64,000 nt of DNA from Phytoseiulus persimilis (Eukaryota; Arthropoda; Arachnida; Mesostigmata; Phytoseiidae): positions 36,824,745-36,888,744 of the forward strand of contig CM075102.1 of NCBI GenBank assembly GCA_037576195.1. Reading direction: 5' to 3'. The first letter of the stretch is position 1. The number at the start of each line of letters is the position of its first letter. The notes beneath the pieces were generated by a model, which saw nothing but the letters and a program-made list of their open reading frames with translations, had not been told where the DNA came from and made no database searches. The translations under genes were made by a program, and so were the position numbers. This document shows, piece by piece, positions 8,155-20,900 of this stretch.

Positions 8155-11100
8155 TCATATCATGCGCCATGGTGTTTGATGTGGACCTCTGATCCGTTGA
8201 TTCGTTGTTTCATTCCCGGCCTTCGGCTTTGAAAGTGGCGGGGCACGAACTGAAGTCTGTTTTTTCGAAGCCGACGGCAAGAGATCCTGGAAATTCAGTT
8301 TCTTCGAGCTTCCTGTGACCGGGAACCAGTCGGTCTGGAAGCCGCCATTGTTGTCGGGATGCATGGCGATCGGCTCATCTGTCTCTAAACCAAAATCGAT
8401 GGAGTGCCCACCAGCCGGCAAAGGCTTGGACATTTCTGCTGCAGCATTTCTTTCATCTCCCGGAGGATCCGGCGGCGGCTCATGGTGTTCTGGATCCCGC
8501 GGCGGCTCATAGTGTTCGGGATACCGCGGCAGAAGCTCGTTACCGCTCCCGAATGGCATATCCGGTAGAGCGGTCGATTCCGGAAGATCGCGCACAGGAG
8601 GGGGAGGCCGGAGCTCGGGGACAAAACTGTAAGGAAGCTCTCCGACGTGGTTGAGCGAGCCGTGCTCAACGAATCCGAAGTCGGTTGGTATATCCGGAAC
8701 TTGAGGAATATACATCGGTTGGGTGAAAACGTGCTGAGAACTCCCGAAGCCGTGATGACTGCCGAAAGAAGGAGCTGTGGGAGTTTTCGGTAGCATGTTC
8801 TCTTCGAAGTGGGCGAATGACTCTTCGGGGAAACGGAATGGGGCGGGATTTACGGAAGGAGGTCTGAGCATATCGAAGAGTGGAGACGGCTTTTTAGGCA
8901 CTGCGGCGATTTCGTGTCCGTGATGTTGGTGCCAAGGTTTCCCCACAGCAATTGAAGCGAATTTGATGCCCATTATCGGCAAGCCGCTCGGGTTCTTGTG
9001 CGTGATCGGAGGTAGAGGGAAAGGTGGTACTGGCGGTGCAAACAGAGTTTCGTGGAACTCCGGTCTGTAAAGTCCAAGGTGGAGACCTTTGTTGAATTCG
9101 TTGATAACGTGCAAGACTGGATCGTGCAGCATTTCTTTGGCATTCACTCCGATGGTGAAGTCGAGATGCGCAAACTCAGGGTCAGGAACGAGGTAGTCGT
9201 AGACTATGGTGTGACTCAGTTCACGTCTCAAGGTGCTGACGTCCTCAGGAGTGGCTAATCGATCACCTTTGCCCCAGAACAACGCCATCGGAGTGCTAAT
9301 CTTGTACAGCGGATATCTCGGGGGGAACGGAGTCCCGTAGCGCCACAGATTTTCTTGTTCGCCGTAATCGTAGCGGCGGAAGTCTTTTCGATCGCGGTTC
9401 TGGAAAGAGAGGGGACTCCTTAGAACGCGTTGCGTCCGAGCACGCTCAACAAACTTCAGAGGCATTTCAGGCTAGTGGAGAGATCCAGTCTCTAACCTGA
9501 ACGAAGTGTATGAGGTTCTTGGTCGAGGTGCCAGCGGGCATATGAGCCATGTAAACGGGAATCCTGGTCTGAAATTGAATCTTTCTCATGACTGAATGGT
9601 CGAACGAAGAATGTTTCTCGAGCAGCGCGAGATCTCGGACTGCGGCGGAGGCCGAGCTCACCTTGTTCAACTGATGAGGGCTGATTCCTACGCCGATCGA
9701 TATCGGTAAGAAGCAAAGTCCTCGTATCGGTGAGTTGCACATATGATTGTACATCATTCTTGTGTGGCGATTCGATGGAAATACTCCGCCGCCGTTGTAC
9801 AGGTCCAAGGTTTTCTACGACAGCAAACAACAATGTCATACAAGTGTCCCGGAGCTGAACGGTGGAAGCAAGATGCAAAACCGTCAACCCTGCCGGATCC
9901 GCCCCCATGCAAACCAAAGGAAGACTTCATTTCGGAACAGGGAAGCCAGAAGAAATTTACATAGGAATGGTGTTACGTTCGTCTATGGACCAACGAAAAG
10001 AACAGTGACGAGGTGACTGTCCGACCAAAGCACCGGATCAAGCGCGAGCATCGTCTTCGCAGACAGCTCGTGACGTTTCTGAGGTTTCGCTCGGCGCCCG
10101 AAGCTTCAAAATGACAGCTGTGGCATGTCGCTATTCCGACTGCTCGCTCCGTGCGTCGTCTTCGTCGGCGTCAATATCGTTGTCGGTGGCGGCCCTGATG
10201 AATTGACAGAGTTCTGACCCTGGCTCCAAAACTGCGCTGAAAGAGACCACCGTGCGCTACGGGGCCTCCAGACGAGATGGCCGCTCTTGGGGTAAGCGAG
10301 CCCATTCATTCCACCTTCCGGAGAGTGAAAGGCCTCTGGACTTGCAGGAGACTGAGGACGGCTGATTCACGAAAGCGATCCCAAAGAACTCAGTCATCCT
10401 CTCCAGGCCAATGTATTCAGGCAGCGCTTCGAATCAGCCTCAAAAACAGCGAATCTTCGAACTTCGAGCGATCGAATCATTGGTGGCACGTCCACGAACT
10501 TGGACGTAGAACGGAGCTCTGCAGCCTGTTCTCGTCAGCATGCCAAGAGCTCCAGAATTCGATGGGAGGCCGAACACGAACGGTAACAACTGTCGGAAGG
10601 ACGAGCTCGTTCGAAAGGGAGCGAAGAACATGTGGTTTCAGCTTGACTCGTTGTCCGTTCGGAAGTGCTGGTTTTTCCCTTCCTTTCTCGCGAAATTGCG
10701 CTTCAGCACTGTGCGAAATTCTGTCTTCGCAGTGCCGGAGCTGGGGGGAAGATTGGTGTTGAATGGTCAGTGGCGATCACGACCACTGCACCGAGACAAA
10801 TCGGGTGAGTAGATTTCTCTGGTCACAACTGATGACAACGACATCGGACTGTCATGATCACCTCAACGACGGCAACGGTTGACAAGAGCAAACAATGAAC
10901 CGAAACACCAGGCAGCCACACATCTCGGTGAAGGATTAACGAGCGGATTCGACTGACAGCTCGAATCTGGGGTGACCAACGATCCGTGCCATGCTCATCT
11001 GCTAGGTATCAGGATCTCAATCTCCCTCGGCTTTCTATCTTGATTCCAGAACTATTCTCTCGACGATACGCTCGTGGGAATGAAGATGAATTGGAATCGG

Positions 11101-13161
11101 GAGAATAATGATGAGATTAACGAGAGCCCTCGTTGTTGTGTGTACCCGAATGGGAACAGGAAACTGAGTTAAATCATAGCCCCGAACCGGATGACGATTT
11201 GAGAAAAGCGTCTCGACTCCACGAAGACACTTCCCCCTTGTTTGAAATAAACTCCCAGCTTTGGGTTAGCATTGCCATTCTACACGTTAGTAACACATCG
11301 AAGAAAATTCCTCAAACTCAGACAAGCCACCCGAAATACCGTACAAGCTCTCTCGGTTTCCATAGCAACTATGCGACGAGACTCTAACACAAATGCCCCA
11401 TGACCACTCGACAGCATTTCCTTTCGAAGTTGAAGGAAGAAAAAAAACGCACAAGAGTCCTTAAACACCAGTACGAAAATGTATACTTATACGAGTCGAC
11501 TCCAATCACTTCTCGGTGAAGTTGCTCCTGGCTCGGCAATCGATTTAAAGTGTCGCGCCGAGAATTCGCCATCGTCGTCGGCAAAGGTCTTGGTTCAATA
11601 TCCAAACTTTCAATCTGTTTGTGGACCCCGTTAATCCCGTCAAATCTGCATCCATCGCAACCAGAACAGCTATATTGACTCCTGTCAAGACTCAGGGTTC
11701 CGTGGTTCCCACGAGTTTGAATTTTTGGAGGTTTTGACATGTGCAGTGTAGGGGTCAGATGAGTGATGGCAAGCGGGAGAAGATCAGGCGTCATCTGGAC
11801 CTTTTGCGAAACAATAACTCCTTCGATTTTGAGCCGTTGCCCTCTCAATCTCCCACGGCTTCGTGTCACCACATTCTGACGCCTCGGACGTCTTGTCGGG
11901 ATAGCAAGCACTGTCTCGCAGTGGATTTAGGGTGGCTATCCACTCGATCAGAGCTTCAAGCTCCTCGAGAATTTTGTCCGCTGATGAGAACTCATCCTGA
12001 CGCCAACTCACTTCCTCTGCGATGGATGCACTCCATACGATGTTTATGTCAACTTACCTGGATTATACCCTTGAACGGGATGAGCATTGTCATCGGAGAT
12101 GCCAAATGAGTGATGTTTGCCACCGGCGCCATCGCGATGAAGAGTTTGACCTTGAAATTTTCAATGGAGTCCATTGAAGGAGTGCCCCAGAAGTTATCGT
12201 ATCTTCAAGGCGCCCTACAACTCACTTTGAGCCCTCACATCAATTTGCCAAGCAACTCCGAGAGAAACAGAGTGACTTAACGGTAAACGCAATCTATAAA
12301 TCGATCAATGAAGCAAAGAGTGGCTCATCCAGGTCCATCGCATCGGGCACTGAAAGACTGAGCAGCGCCAACGAACTTTCTTTCGACATCCATTCGGTCT
12401 TTGCATGGAACTTTGGAATGTGAGCAAGAATGGCACAAGGCATCAATGTTGACAAGTCAAAGACTTGCGAGCGCGAGCCGTTAAATACGACCGCGCGGTG
12501 CCGTGACTCGAATCATCGGCAGTTTGCTCGGGGACCACTGCGTTATTTGTCACTATTTCGCACTTTTGCACAGGGTGCCAGGAAGTTGAGGAAAACACTC
12601 ACTTTATGGTTGTATTGAGGTTTCAGAGACAGAGTCACCATAATATCGGTGGTTCCTTGAGACCAGCCCAAGATCGTGAGCTTCGGATGCCCAGTGTGAT
12701 GTAGAACAAAGTCGATTGCGGCCGGAACGTCGAATACGCCGATTTCATCGAAGCTGAAATCCCAGAATTGTTTGCTATTCCGGCGATGTTTCAGATGCTT
12801 CGAGTAGGGGGTGCCCCGGGTGTTGATCAACCAAACATCGTAGCCAGCGTCCGAGAGCAAGAATCCTGGCGAGTTCCTCGGCGAATTCAACACCCAATCG
12901 TCGGCGGAGGAGATGATTCCTGCGGCGGAAACGAGAAAATCGATGACATACCCTCGACTCGGAGAGACGGGTCACTTCATATGGCTCCCCGGACCGATCT
13001 CGCTCACCGTGTACAAGCAGAACTGGCGGCCCCGGTTTCGTTTTGAATGTTCGAGGGATGCCTCGCGATAACGGTATGCGAACCAAGCTCAGAAGGAAGC
13101 CGTCCTTCGTAAGTACAGGAAACTGTTCCACGGGATAACGATGTTTGCGGATGAGACCGAC
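8155..13161 (-). CDS. Acid (gastric/lysosomal-type) lipase with long Pro-rich C-terminal tail, N-terminus missing
   Basis: An alpha/beta hydrolase of the acid lipase family, which cleaves triglycerides and cholesteryl esters in lysosomes or the gut lumen. Exons in coding order are 13161-13008, 12919-12603, 12150-12058, 9814-9662, 9568-9497 and 9399-8155. All have AG/GT borders and matching phases, giving at least 677 residues. Family signatures run in order: GLIRKHRYPVEQFPVLTKDG, PPVLLVHG (oxyanion region), SADDWV, LSDAGYDVWLINTRG, GWSQGT (nucleophile Ser), FIAMAPVANITHLASP, VYMAHMPAGTSTKNLIHF, RYDYG, WGKGDRLA (Asp) and PEFAHLDF (His). The triad is complete, so the enzyme is probably active. 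The core ends near base 9085. The same exon then continues for about 309 more Pro/His/Glu-rich residues not found in typical members, which are about 400 residues in total. The missing start should be about 30 residues and include a signal peptide. The 2.2-kb intron 9815-12057 is the largest. Confidence 0.88.
9815..12057 (-). other. Large lipase intron
   Basis: This 2.2-kb intron separates exons 12150-12058 and 9814-9662. It holds several open frames of 80-175 codons on both strands (for example 10277-10762 plus and 11384-11911 minus), but none looks like a known protein and their strands conflict. I see no second gene in it. Confidence 0.55.
12151..12602 (-). other. Lipase intron of 452 bases
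   Basis: Donor GTGAGTG follows NHK and the acceptor ATTTTCAAG precedes VKLFIAMAPVAN. No feature is seen inside. Confidence 0.6.
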
Positions 13162-14240
13162 CTGGAAAGATATCACTACGTAGAGTTCATTGATCGCGAT
13201 TCTCAGCATCGTTTGCAACGGTCGACTTGCACCTTCGATTCGATGGTGGCAGTCGCACACCACCTTCTCACAAGGGCAAGAATTCCAAAGACGTTCTTCC
13301 AACTCGAGCCCCAAACACTGCCTGAAGTTGTCTTCGTCACGGCAACAACAGGGAGAAACCCAAATAATGTGCACCAGGGAATGACAGGCCATGGAGTTTA
13401 GTTTTTCAGCAAATCGGACAATTGCGCTCTGTGGAGACAGATGTGGCGTGGAGGCTTTCGAATGAGTGAGAGGAGTACATCGGCGGAGTGGCGCTCTTTG
13501 CTGCCAGTCTCGAGCCCTGAGCTCGCTACATTTTCTCAGAGAACATACATCCGAGGATTCTTCACAAAACCGGGAAGCAGTCCCTGGCTGTGTTTCCAGA
13601 CATCTTCCTGACGTTGGTTAGACGAAGTCAATGGAGCTATGTTCCCCTTCGGAAAATCTTTTTGGAAGGAGTCGATTCCTGCTGGGATCTAGAGAAGAAA
13701 TAGCGATCCAACTCGGAAACGCTGAGATAGGTCTGGTGCTCTGAAGACCGCTCACGGAAACTCACCAACATCGGAATCGAGCTTGTTGCTCGTTCACTTG
13801 AGTTGGCTTGAGATCTAGCATGCGATGGTGCATGCAGTCTTCCGCGCGCGATGTCTATCTACATCGACTTTCTCGTCGACTCGAAGGGCCCCCTAGGAGT
13901 TCGGTGTCTTGATTCCGTCAGGATCACCCCTCGCACTTTTCGTCGTGGTGGTCGTTTCGGAACCCGTTATCCACATACTCCCCTTTCTCGTCATGACTGG
14001 GGTTCTCTGAAAATCGAAGTGAATCTAGGCTGTTTCACTCCATCTGTAGGCGGAGATCTTTGTTGCAGCAAGGGGTGTTCGCCAGTACGAGTCGGTTTTC
14101 AAATTAGTACTGGAGACGTAAGACTCGTTCCCGCATTGCCACTTCCTCTATTTTCTCTGTGTGCTCCCGCAGCCAGCTTTTCTCGCTCGAGCAGAAAGAA
14201 CCGACAATTTCGAATTTGAAGATGATTTTTCCTTTCTTCG
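13162..14240. other. Probable 5' intron region of the lipase gene
   Basis: The acceptor TATCTTTCCAG for the 13161 exon lies at the left edge. A short exon carrying the mature N-terminus could lie here, but I cannot pick it out. Confidence 0.3.
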
Positions 14241-14483
14241 TCAACTCCATGGAGAATCTATGGAACTTTCCAAACGAGCGGGCTCTTGGGTGTTCCCACC
14301 CGACAAGGCACTCCACCTCCCGGGTCGATATTTACTGATTCTGACGAGTTCCGTCTTCTGTTCGCGCAATTGAAAAGAGAACGCGAGCGAACCGAATTTC
14401 GTTGCGAGCCGCGCGGTCGCCGTTCGTGGCGTCAAGTGAATGGCGGGGGAGGGGTCGGATCCGTCGATCTGAAGGGACCTGAC

Positions 14484-14552
14484 GAGCAGCGCGCCAATAA
14501 CCCATGTCATAACGAAGAGCCACCCAACAGAGCCCAGAACCCGAATTCCCAT
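14484..14552 (-). CDS. Possible signal-peptide exon of the lipase
   Basis: The ATG at 14552 opens MGIRVLGSVGWLFVMTWVIGALL, a good signal peptide or anchor, on the same strand and upstream of the lipase exons. The lipase model lacks roughly 30 N-terminal residues, which this could supply. A phase-0 GTCAGG donor after GALL would join it to VGLIRKHRYP, although that leaves a 1.3-kb intron and a rather short mature N-terminus. Alternatively an intermediate exon exists, or this is an unrelated chance frame. The assignment is inference. Confidence 0.3.
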
Positions 14553-14559
14553 GGTCGAC

Positions 14560-15800
14560 GAACATGATGTTCAACGAGCCCACCCGCTTGCTTGCAAGCT
14601 AGATACAGAAAGAGCTCGATTCGTTAGTTTCTCATGTCAGAAGAAGAAGGAAACCAGTGTCCATCAAAAGTGACGTTGCGTATCAGACCACTGACTGTCC
14701 CGACAAGAAAGAAAAAACTGGTTGTCTCGGCCCGTGCTGTATAATTAAGCCATCGGATGCAACGCCGGCCGGAGCGAGAAAACTCATTCGCCTCAGTCGG
14801 AGTCGATTTGAAAGACAGCTGTTCGGGTCGTCGAGTTGAACTTTTTTTCCATCGACCAACGTCGATTCCCGAGCCGCGCGCTCTTGCCGCATCGCTGCTC
14901 CCCTGGGGATGTTTGTGGGGAGGAAATATTTGCTCCGCACACAGACACACACTTGTTAATTCACAAGCTCACGATAACAGCCGACAGCCGCAAACTATTC
15001 AGCGAAGGGTCGGACAGCGGGAGACGTACACACACGCTCCTACGAATAATATATATGTGAGAGCAAACGACTTTGAGGCAAGACGTCCGGGCTTTCAAGT
15101 CTGGAAACTGTCGCTCAGTCAGCATTCCATAGTGAATTGGAATTCCATGATCGCCTCACGGGATGGAGTGCGATTTCTCTCCCGCGAAACACCAACTCTG
15201 ACCGGAAGAGCACGCATGCGCGGACATTCAACCGAGACCCGGAAACGCTCATCTTGGCATTCGGCATCAGATCGATCCAGAACGCTGTGAGTCTTTCTGG
15301 AAGCTCAGAGCAGAATTAACTCGGCGACGGCAAATGATATTACGGGGCCTGCGACCATGGAACCAGATCGCCCGACGAATTCGAAATCGTAGCACAGCTT
15401 GAATTCATGTTGCCTGCCAAGGATCAATTCTGATTCGGATCCGCTGCATGCGGACGGGACAAATGTAGGATGCATTAACGAGGGTTCTTTCGAACGATTC
15501 GTAGGAGCCATGCGTGGCCCGGAAGATCTAGGTTGAGTCGGATCAACAGTGTCCCTATCGGAGGTTTCACGTAAAAAGCTCAGTCTTTCAGAAACCAGCG
15601 GGGCTAACCTAGACTTGTTTCGTCTTTCTCCTCATACTAGGTATTTCTGGACCACAATTGGTGAATCACTGATGCGATGCGAGCCATAATTCAGATGCCA
15701 TGAGAGCCGATGAGTTGGTGAGTTGAGCATCTAATGAACTCGTTGAGCGACCGGCCGTTCGTAATCTCTGGGCAGGTGTTTCGTTTGTTTGTGGGTAAGA
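14560..15800. other. No gene recognised
   Basis: Open frames up to 177 codons (14757-15290, plus) are present but show no family resemblance and overlap others on the opposite strand. Promoter elements of the lipase gene may lie at its left end. Confidence 0.35.
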
Positions 15801-16095
15801 TCCGAGAATCCATCTCCGTTGATGTTGCTCCTGCTCTGTGTTTCAATGGCGTTGTTCAACTGCGTATTCCACAGAGACGTGTGGGTTCGAGCGTAATTTG
15901 ACGGAGGCTCCTCGACAGCTTGTCAGTTTCCCGGGTTCCCCGGCCAGCGGATTGATGGATCGAGGAACTGATTGATTCGTTGGTTGATCAAACTATCGGC
16001 TACTACAAACAGGAGAATCGGACGCGTGATTGAATCTTCCTGCGTCCGTTTGGGTTCGATCCCGATGCATCTCCACTTCGCGGGTCCGGTATGAG
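15800..16095 (+). repeat. Dispersed repeat, copy A
   Basis: About 290 bases similar to 17695-17997 in the same orientation, though diverged. Shared blocks include GATGTTGCTCCTGCT, GACGTGTGGGTTCGAGCGTA, CGACAGCTTG and GATTGATGGATCGAG. Its boundaries are approximate and it has no recognised protein. Confidence 0.6.
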
Positions 16096-16099
16096 GGTC

Positions 16100-17690
16100 C
16101 TGGTAGATAGCTCTCTGGCGGGCTAGCTCGGAAGACAGGTTCGCTTGGGTTCCTACCAAGCACGAGTTCAGGTGCACAAGAGCCGCGCCATGAGATGTGA
16201 GCCATGGATCGGTGGGTCTTTTGCCCCCCTGCCGAGCCTCCAGGCCTCGCGAACCCGCCAGAAAGCCGAAGTTGCCAAAAAGAGAATAGATGGGCTTGTT
16301 CATTGCATTCATCAGAAAGCAGCGATCCACCAACCCTCCCCCGACCGCCACCTGTTGCTGCCGAGTGTCAACATGACACGAACGTGGTTCGCGACTCCGG
16401 CTCCATCGTGAACAACAAACGAAAGGAACCGCGCTCACTCTTTGGAGGCTTTCTGAATTGCGTCGTTTCATCGAACGCGAGTCGAGCTGGAATCACGACA
16501 GACGAGTCAGCCGATGCACAGTAGAGCAATTCCGCGGGTATGTGAGCAATTGATAAATTGCATCGAACGGAGACAGCTGTCGTGCGGCACTGCTGCAGAG
16601 TCCGCCGTCATTGACATGCCCGGCGGAAACAGAGCGATGACTGTTTGTCACCCACGTTCGGCCTGATTTGATTCTGTTCAATAGATGTTTGGGTTGATGG
16701 GATGTCGCACTGGAGAAAGTGTATCCACTTGAAACGGAGCTTCAAAGGTACGCGTCGTCCTGTATTCGGATTGTCACCTGGGACTGCGCTTCGATATCGG
16801 CTGAACAGAGCAACAATGCTAAGTTTAATTTAAAAGCACCTTGGGCATCCTCATGAAGACTGAAGCATCAAACCGTTATCTTCGGAATAACTAACTTGTC
16901 GCATGCTACAATGCCCGATCGCTCGCTCGAAGACAACTCGATAGACCTAATACACTATTCTACCCAAGAGCCTGGAACTTCCTGTGTCAACGGGACCCGG
17001 TTGTCATCTGCGTCGCCACTGACGTCGACTCCAGAGAACGAGAGAGATGCGATGCTCAAGGGATCTGACCGATCCCCCGAGAATATATGTGGTGTTCCTC
17101 AGCCCGCCAACCTGGTAGGTGACGTGAACCTCTCCAAGTTGATCTGTTTCAATTTGCACGGAGTCCCCCTCCCGGAAGGCACGTCGATAAACCAAAGCTC
17201 GAACCCCAAACGTGTCACCGGGGGCTGGAAGTTTGCTCGACTCCGGAAAAAGCCGAAATATGGCAGAAAACCCCAACGTCATGAACGGCGGCGAACTGAC
17301 CACAGAATCAGCGCTTCGAAACGCAGCGCCACCCTGATGTAAGAGTTAATACTACCTGCTCACAAAGAACTGGTACGGGCACGCTCAGGCTCACCATAAA
17401 CTTTGACAACGTTGCCCCCCTCCCTCAAAACTCAGTTTAAGGCTCATGCGAACGACCTAGAAGTCTGTCCCCAGATGCGCTCGCTGGATGAACACCAGTC
17501 GTAGACATTCGAATTGTTCTGCTCGGATCCGAGTGCATTGATGTAATTCGGACGTCTCATTTGGCGTCTGACGTATTCTCTGACCGGTTGATAGAGAAGA
17601 TACGATGAGAGCCTGCCGGTCGGTGGGACGAGCATCTACCCGTTTCTAGAATGGTCGTTCACAGTGTGCTCGGCACTCGTATATTCATGG
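16100..17690. other. Spacer between repeat copies; unassigned open frames
   Basis: A 148-codon frame (16896-17342, plus) overlaps a 99-codon frame on the minus strand (17004-17303). Both have protein-like stretches and I cannot decide between them or name a family. Confidence 0.3.
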
Positions 17691-17694
17691 AAAC

Positions 17695-17997
17695 GATCCG
17701 GAAATTCGTATCTGTCGATGTTGCTCCTGCTTTGCATTTCAATGGCCGCGTTCCGCTGCGTATTCCACACAGACGTGTGGGTTCGAGCGTAATTTGGCGG
17801 TGAGTTCTCGACAGCTTGACAGATTCTCGGGTTCCCCGACGAACGGATTGATGGATCGAGAGGCTGATCGATCCATTGCTCGATCCGACGATCGGCTAAT
17901 ACAAGCGGTAGAGTCAGAGGATCGGAATTGAATCCTCTTGTGTCTGTCGGGCTCGGATCCTGATGCAACTCCACTCCGTGGATCCAGTGTCAGGCTC
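17695..17997 (+). repeat. Dispersed repeat, copy B
   Basis: The diverged partner of 15800-16095, in direct orientation about 1.9 kb away. Differences are scattered substitutions and small indels, so the duplication or the insertions are old. Confidence 0.6.
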
Positions 17998-17999
17998 CC

Positions 18000-20900
18000 G
18001 ATCGACGACTCTGCATAGTGAAAGTCTTGATTTGGTAACTCATCCTTCGAACGAGGGGCTAGCTCCGGGAAGTCGTGCGAGATTCCATCCGCCGACGTTG
18101 ACTCGTCCGGAAACGTTCGATAACCACTCCCTATTTCGAGCTGTCTCAAGCTGGGGCAAGCGCTGGAGGTTCGCCCCCAGATCTCGATTCCACTCATCGA
18201 GGACCCTCCGCTACTATAGCACAGCGCTCTACGTCACGGAGGGGTTCCGCGAGGCACGGTGAAGAGCACTGAAAGTGAAAACTGACAGGAAGTGCGTGAG
18301 TGGGATACGACAAGCAAGTTATCTTACAACCGGCTCCCTCGCCAGCTTACTTTCCTCTCTTCTGGTCTTCTGTGTTCCTCTTCTGTTCTCTTCGTGTGGT
18401 GCCGATAACCATTAAAGAAGGAACGAGCGTGACTTTCTAAATGAAGAGGAAGGAAACGGCACGTGAAGGCAGTGAAGCAGGTCCGACCGTGCCAGGCGAT
18501 CAGCGGATCGATGCAGCGCGATCCGGATCTTGACACCTGGTCGCATAGGGGACGACGACGCTCAGCACGTTCAAGTCTGGATTTTGGGATTATCAACTCA
18601 GGATCGGCAATTTCCAGGCAACGCTCCCGGCGTTTTGGAATCGTTTCAGCTGACATTCTCCTCTCCTGCTCCACCCTTCTTGAAGCCTTAATCACTTACT
18701 AACGGTCACATTGATGGTCGGTGAGCGTTCTTGACATAACGTTCCGCAACGCGCGTTCCGAAGCGTGTGGTTATATCACACTCAGTTCGAGAGGGTGGCA
18801 GAAGACCGCTAATCATGTACAACAGATCTCAACCCCGCCGAACATGTCTGCCGGTTGGAGTCGGGCGCAGCGAGTAACTCGCCGCGGAAAGATGCTCCGG
18901 TGACGGCGGTTTCGACGACGTCGAGAGGACTCGGCTTCCAAATTTCCTATTCAAAGAGCACACGCTTTTCCCCGTAACTGTTGCCTGATGCGTGACTTCT
19001 CTGAATTTTGAAGACCTCTTTGATTTCGTCACACAGTAGCGCTATTGGTGCGCGTCAGAAGTTTGACGAGGGAGTTTCGCGAGAGTCAGGACATCGCCAA
19101 CACACTGCATCGTTCACGCAGCGCTTTCTGAACAAAGAATGGACAGCAGAAGATTCTCGGAAAAACTCGCGCAGGACAGCCCTCCCGATTCCATCCGTTC
19201 GGCAAGCCGTACGCGTTCGACGACAGTTTTTAGTGAAGGCAAACAAGTTCGGAAAAAAACGAGCCAAATGAAAGCTTTGGCGGGGCGATTCCGACGCATG
19301 CCGCGATACGAGCTGACGACATCGTGTTTTCTTCTGCCAATTCTGTCTTCGCGCGAGTCGAATGACACGTGGACTATCGGTCCATTCGGCTTACGGTCTG
19401 TGTGACTGACTATCGACCACGACCGAAAAGACCAGTCAGTTTGAATTTCCTGCGGGAGTGGGCTTCTCTATTTTTGGTCGGTTTTTCTTTGCGGTGGTCC
19501 GCCTCGTAGAAGAATGGAAAATAGGAAGAGATTGAGTGGAATGGGGGAAAAAATTCGAAGTCAAATTCTAACAACTTCACGCGATTCCATCTCCGGCCAC
19601 CAAACCTGTTTTGTGGGAGGCGGCCATCGAAAACTTGATTGTGTTAGAGTACCGTATTGTCCAAATGGATCGCGTGAGAGCTGCGACGACTTCGGGTATC
19701 ATCGTCGGCACTTTGACTCCGTTCCGGTGGAGTTTTATTTGTGGATTCAGTGGCGAACCCAATGGGCCGATTCCGGCTTCGTTGAGGTGACTTTCTTGAA
19801 TCATGCCGCAATCGGCGTCAACCCTGCCCTCAGACGTGTGAGCACTTCCGCACGAATTTTCGGCGGCGCGATTAAAATTCTCGTCCCGTCACAGTAAATA
19901 CCTCTCTCACCGACAGCGAGAGACGGAGAGGGATTAGAATATTTCCAGCAATGATTTAGTGTTGGACTCGATTAATTCCAAAGTGGGACACACAATGGAT
20001 GCTATTTCCCTCGTCCTTTGTTAATGGTGACGCCGTGGCTCCTTCCACGGAGCGCTCAACACAATGATGTCTCCCGGTGAGATCCCCAGCGGGAACGGTC
20101 CGACGTACTCTACGATAAATCACCGGACCCGTACCTCGTTCGGGAATTCGCTGATATGACAACAACAAGAAAACATCCGATTTAGATGCCCGATCAGACC
20201 AATCAAGAATTTCAGGGAGCGGAGAGCTCATTTCGATCGCCTGGTCCCCAAGCGTGGTGAGGAAATGCAGTCTTGGAGCTCTTCCCTAGCGAATCCGCCG
20301 TTTCGAGTCCGGAATTTTGTCAGTTCATTGAGGGCTTCTGACCCTTTTTCCCGTTCGGGGCGAACAACAGCTACTCGGTCCGGTTCAGAGGGGAAGATAA
20401 TAGTCCTGGCGTACGCAGCGAACTTGTTTCTGATCGCTCGACCGAGCGGAAAGTATGCAAAAAAAGGCAGGAGCGTAAACGTCGCGTCCCTCATCAGCGT
20501 TCTGTCAGCAGTTAAGTCATGGAATGGGTGGGTGTTCAGCGGAGTCAGTTTTTCCACCGTCTCGACTCCTTGCCTCGTTTGATCCGAGGCAGTGGACAGC
20601 GACAGGACTGTTCTCAGTGCTTTATGAGCGTAACGGCATCCACTCCGGGAGGCTCTCGCAAATGAAAAGAGACTACGGCATTCGCGTCCACTTTCAACGA
20701 TATACAGACGCTGCGCCGTTCGTTGGTCGATTATTTCTCATCTCTCTCGAACGATCCAGACCCCGGAATCGTCTGTGAAAGAATAAACGGAGGATCACAG
20801 TCTCTGATGGGCTGTCCCGAACGACATTTTTCCGAAATCACCTCTTATTCTGCCACAGTATTAGTGCCGACGTCCCGAACTCCGACTCAAATCACCCCAA

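Noticed and set aside
8315..8512. Plus-strand frame antisense to the lipase tail
   Set aside because: It is a shadow of the Pro-rich coding sequence.
13187..13392. Minus-strand frame extending the lipase exon upstream with a start MACHSLVHI
   Set aside because: The strong acceptor at 13162-13164 and the family's N-terminal pattern show the exon begins at 13161; the upstream reading is intron.
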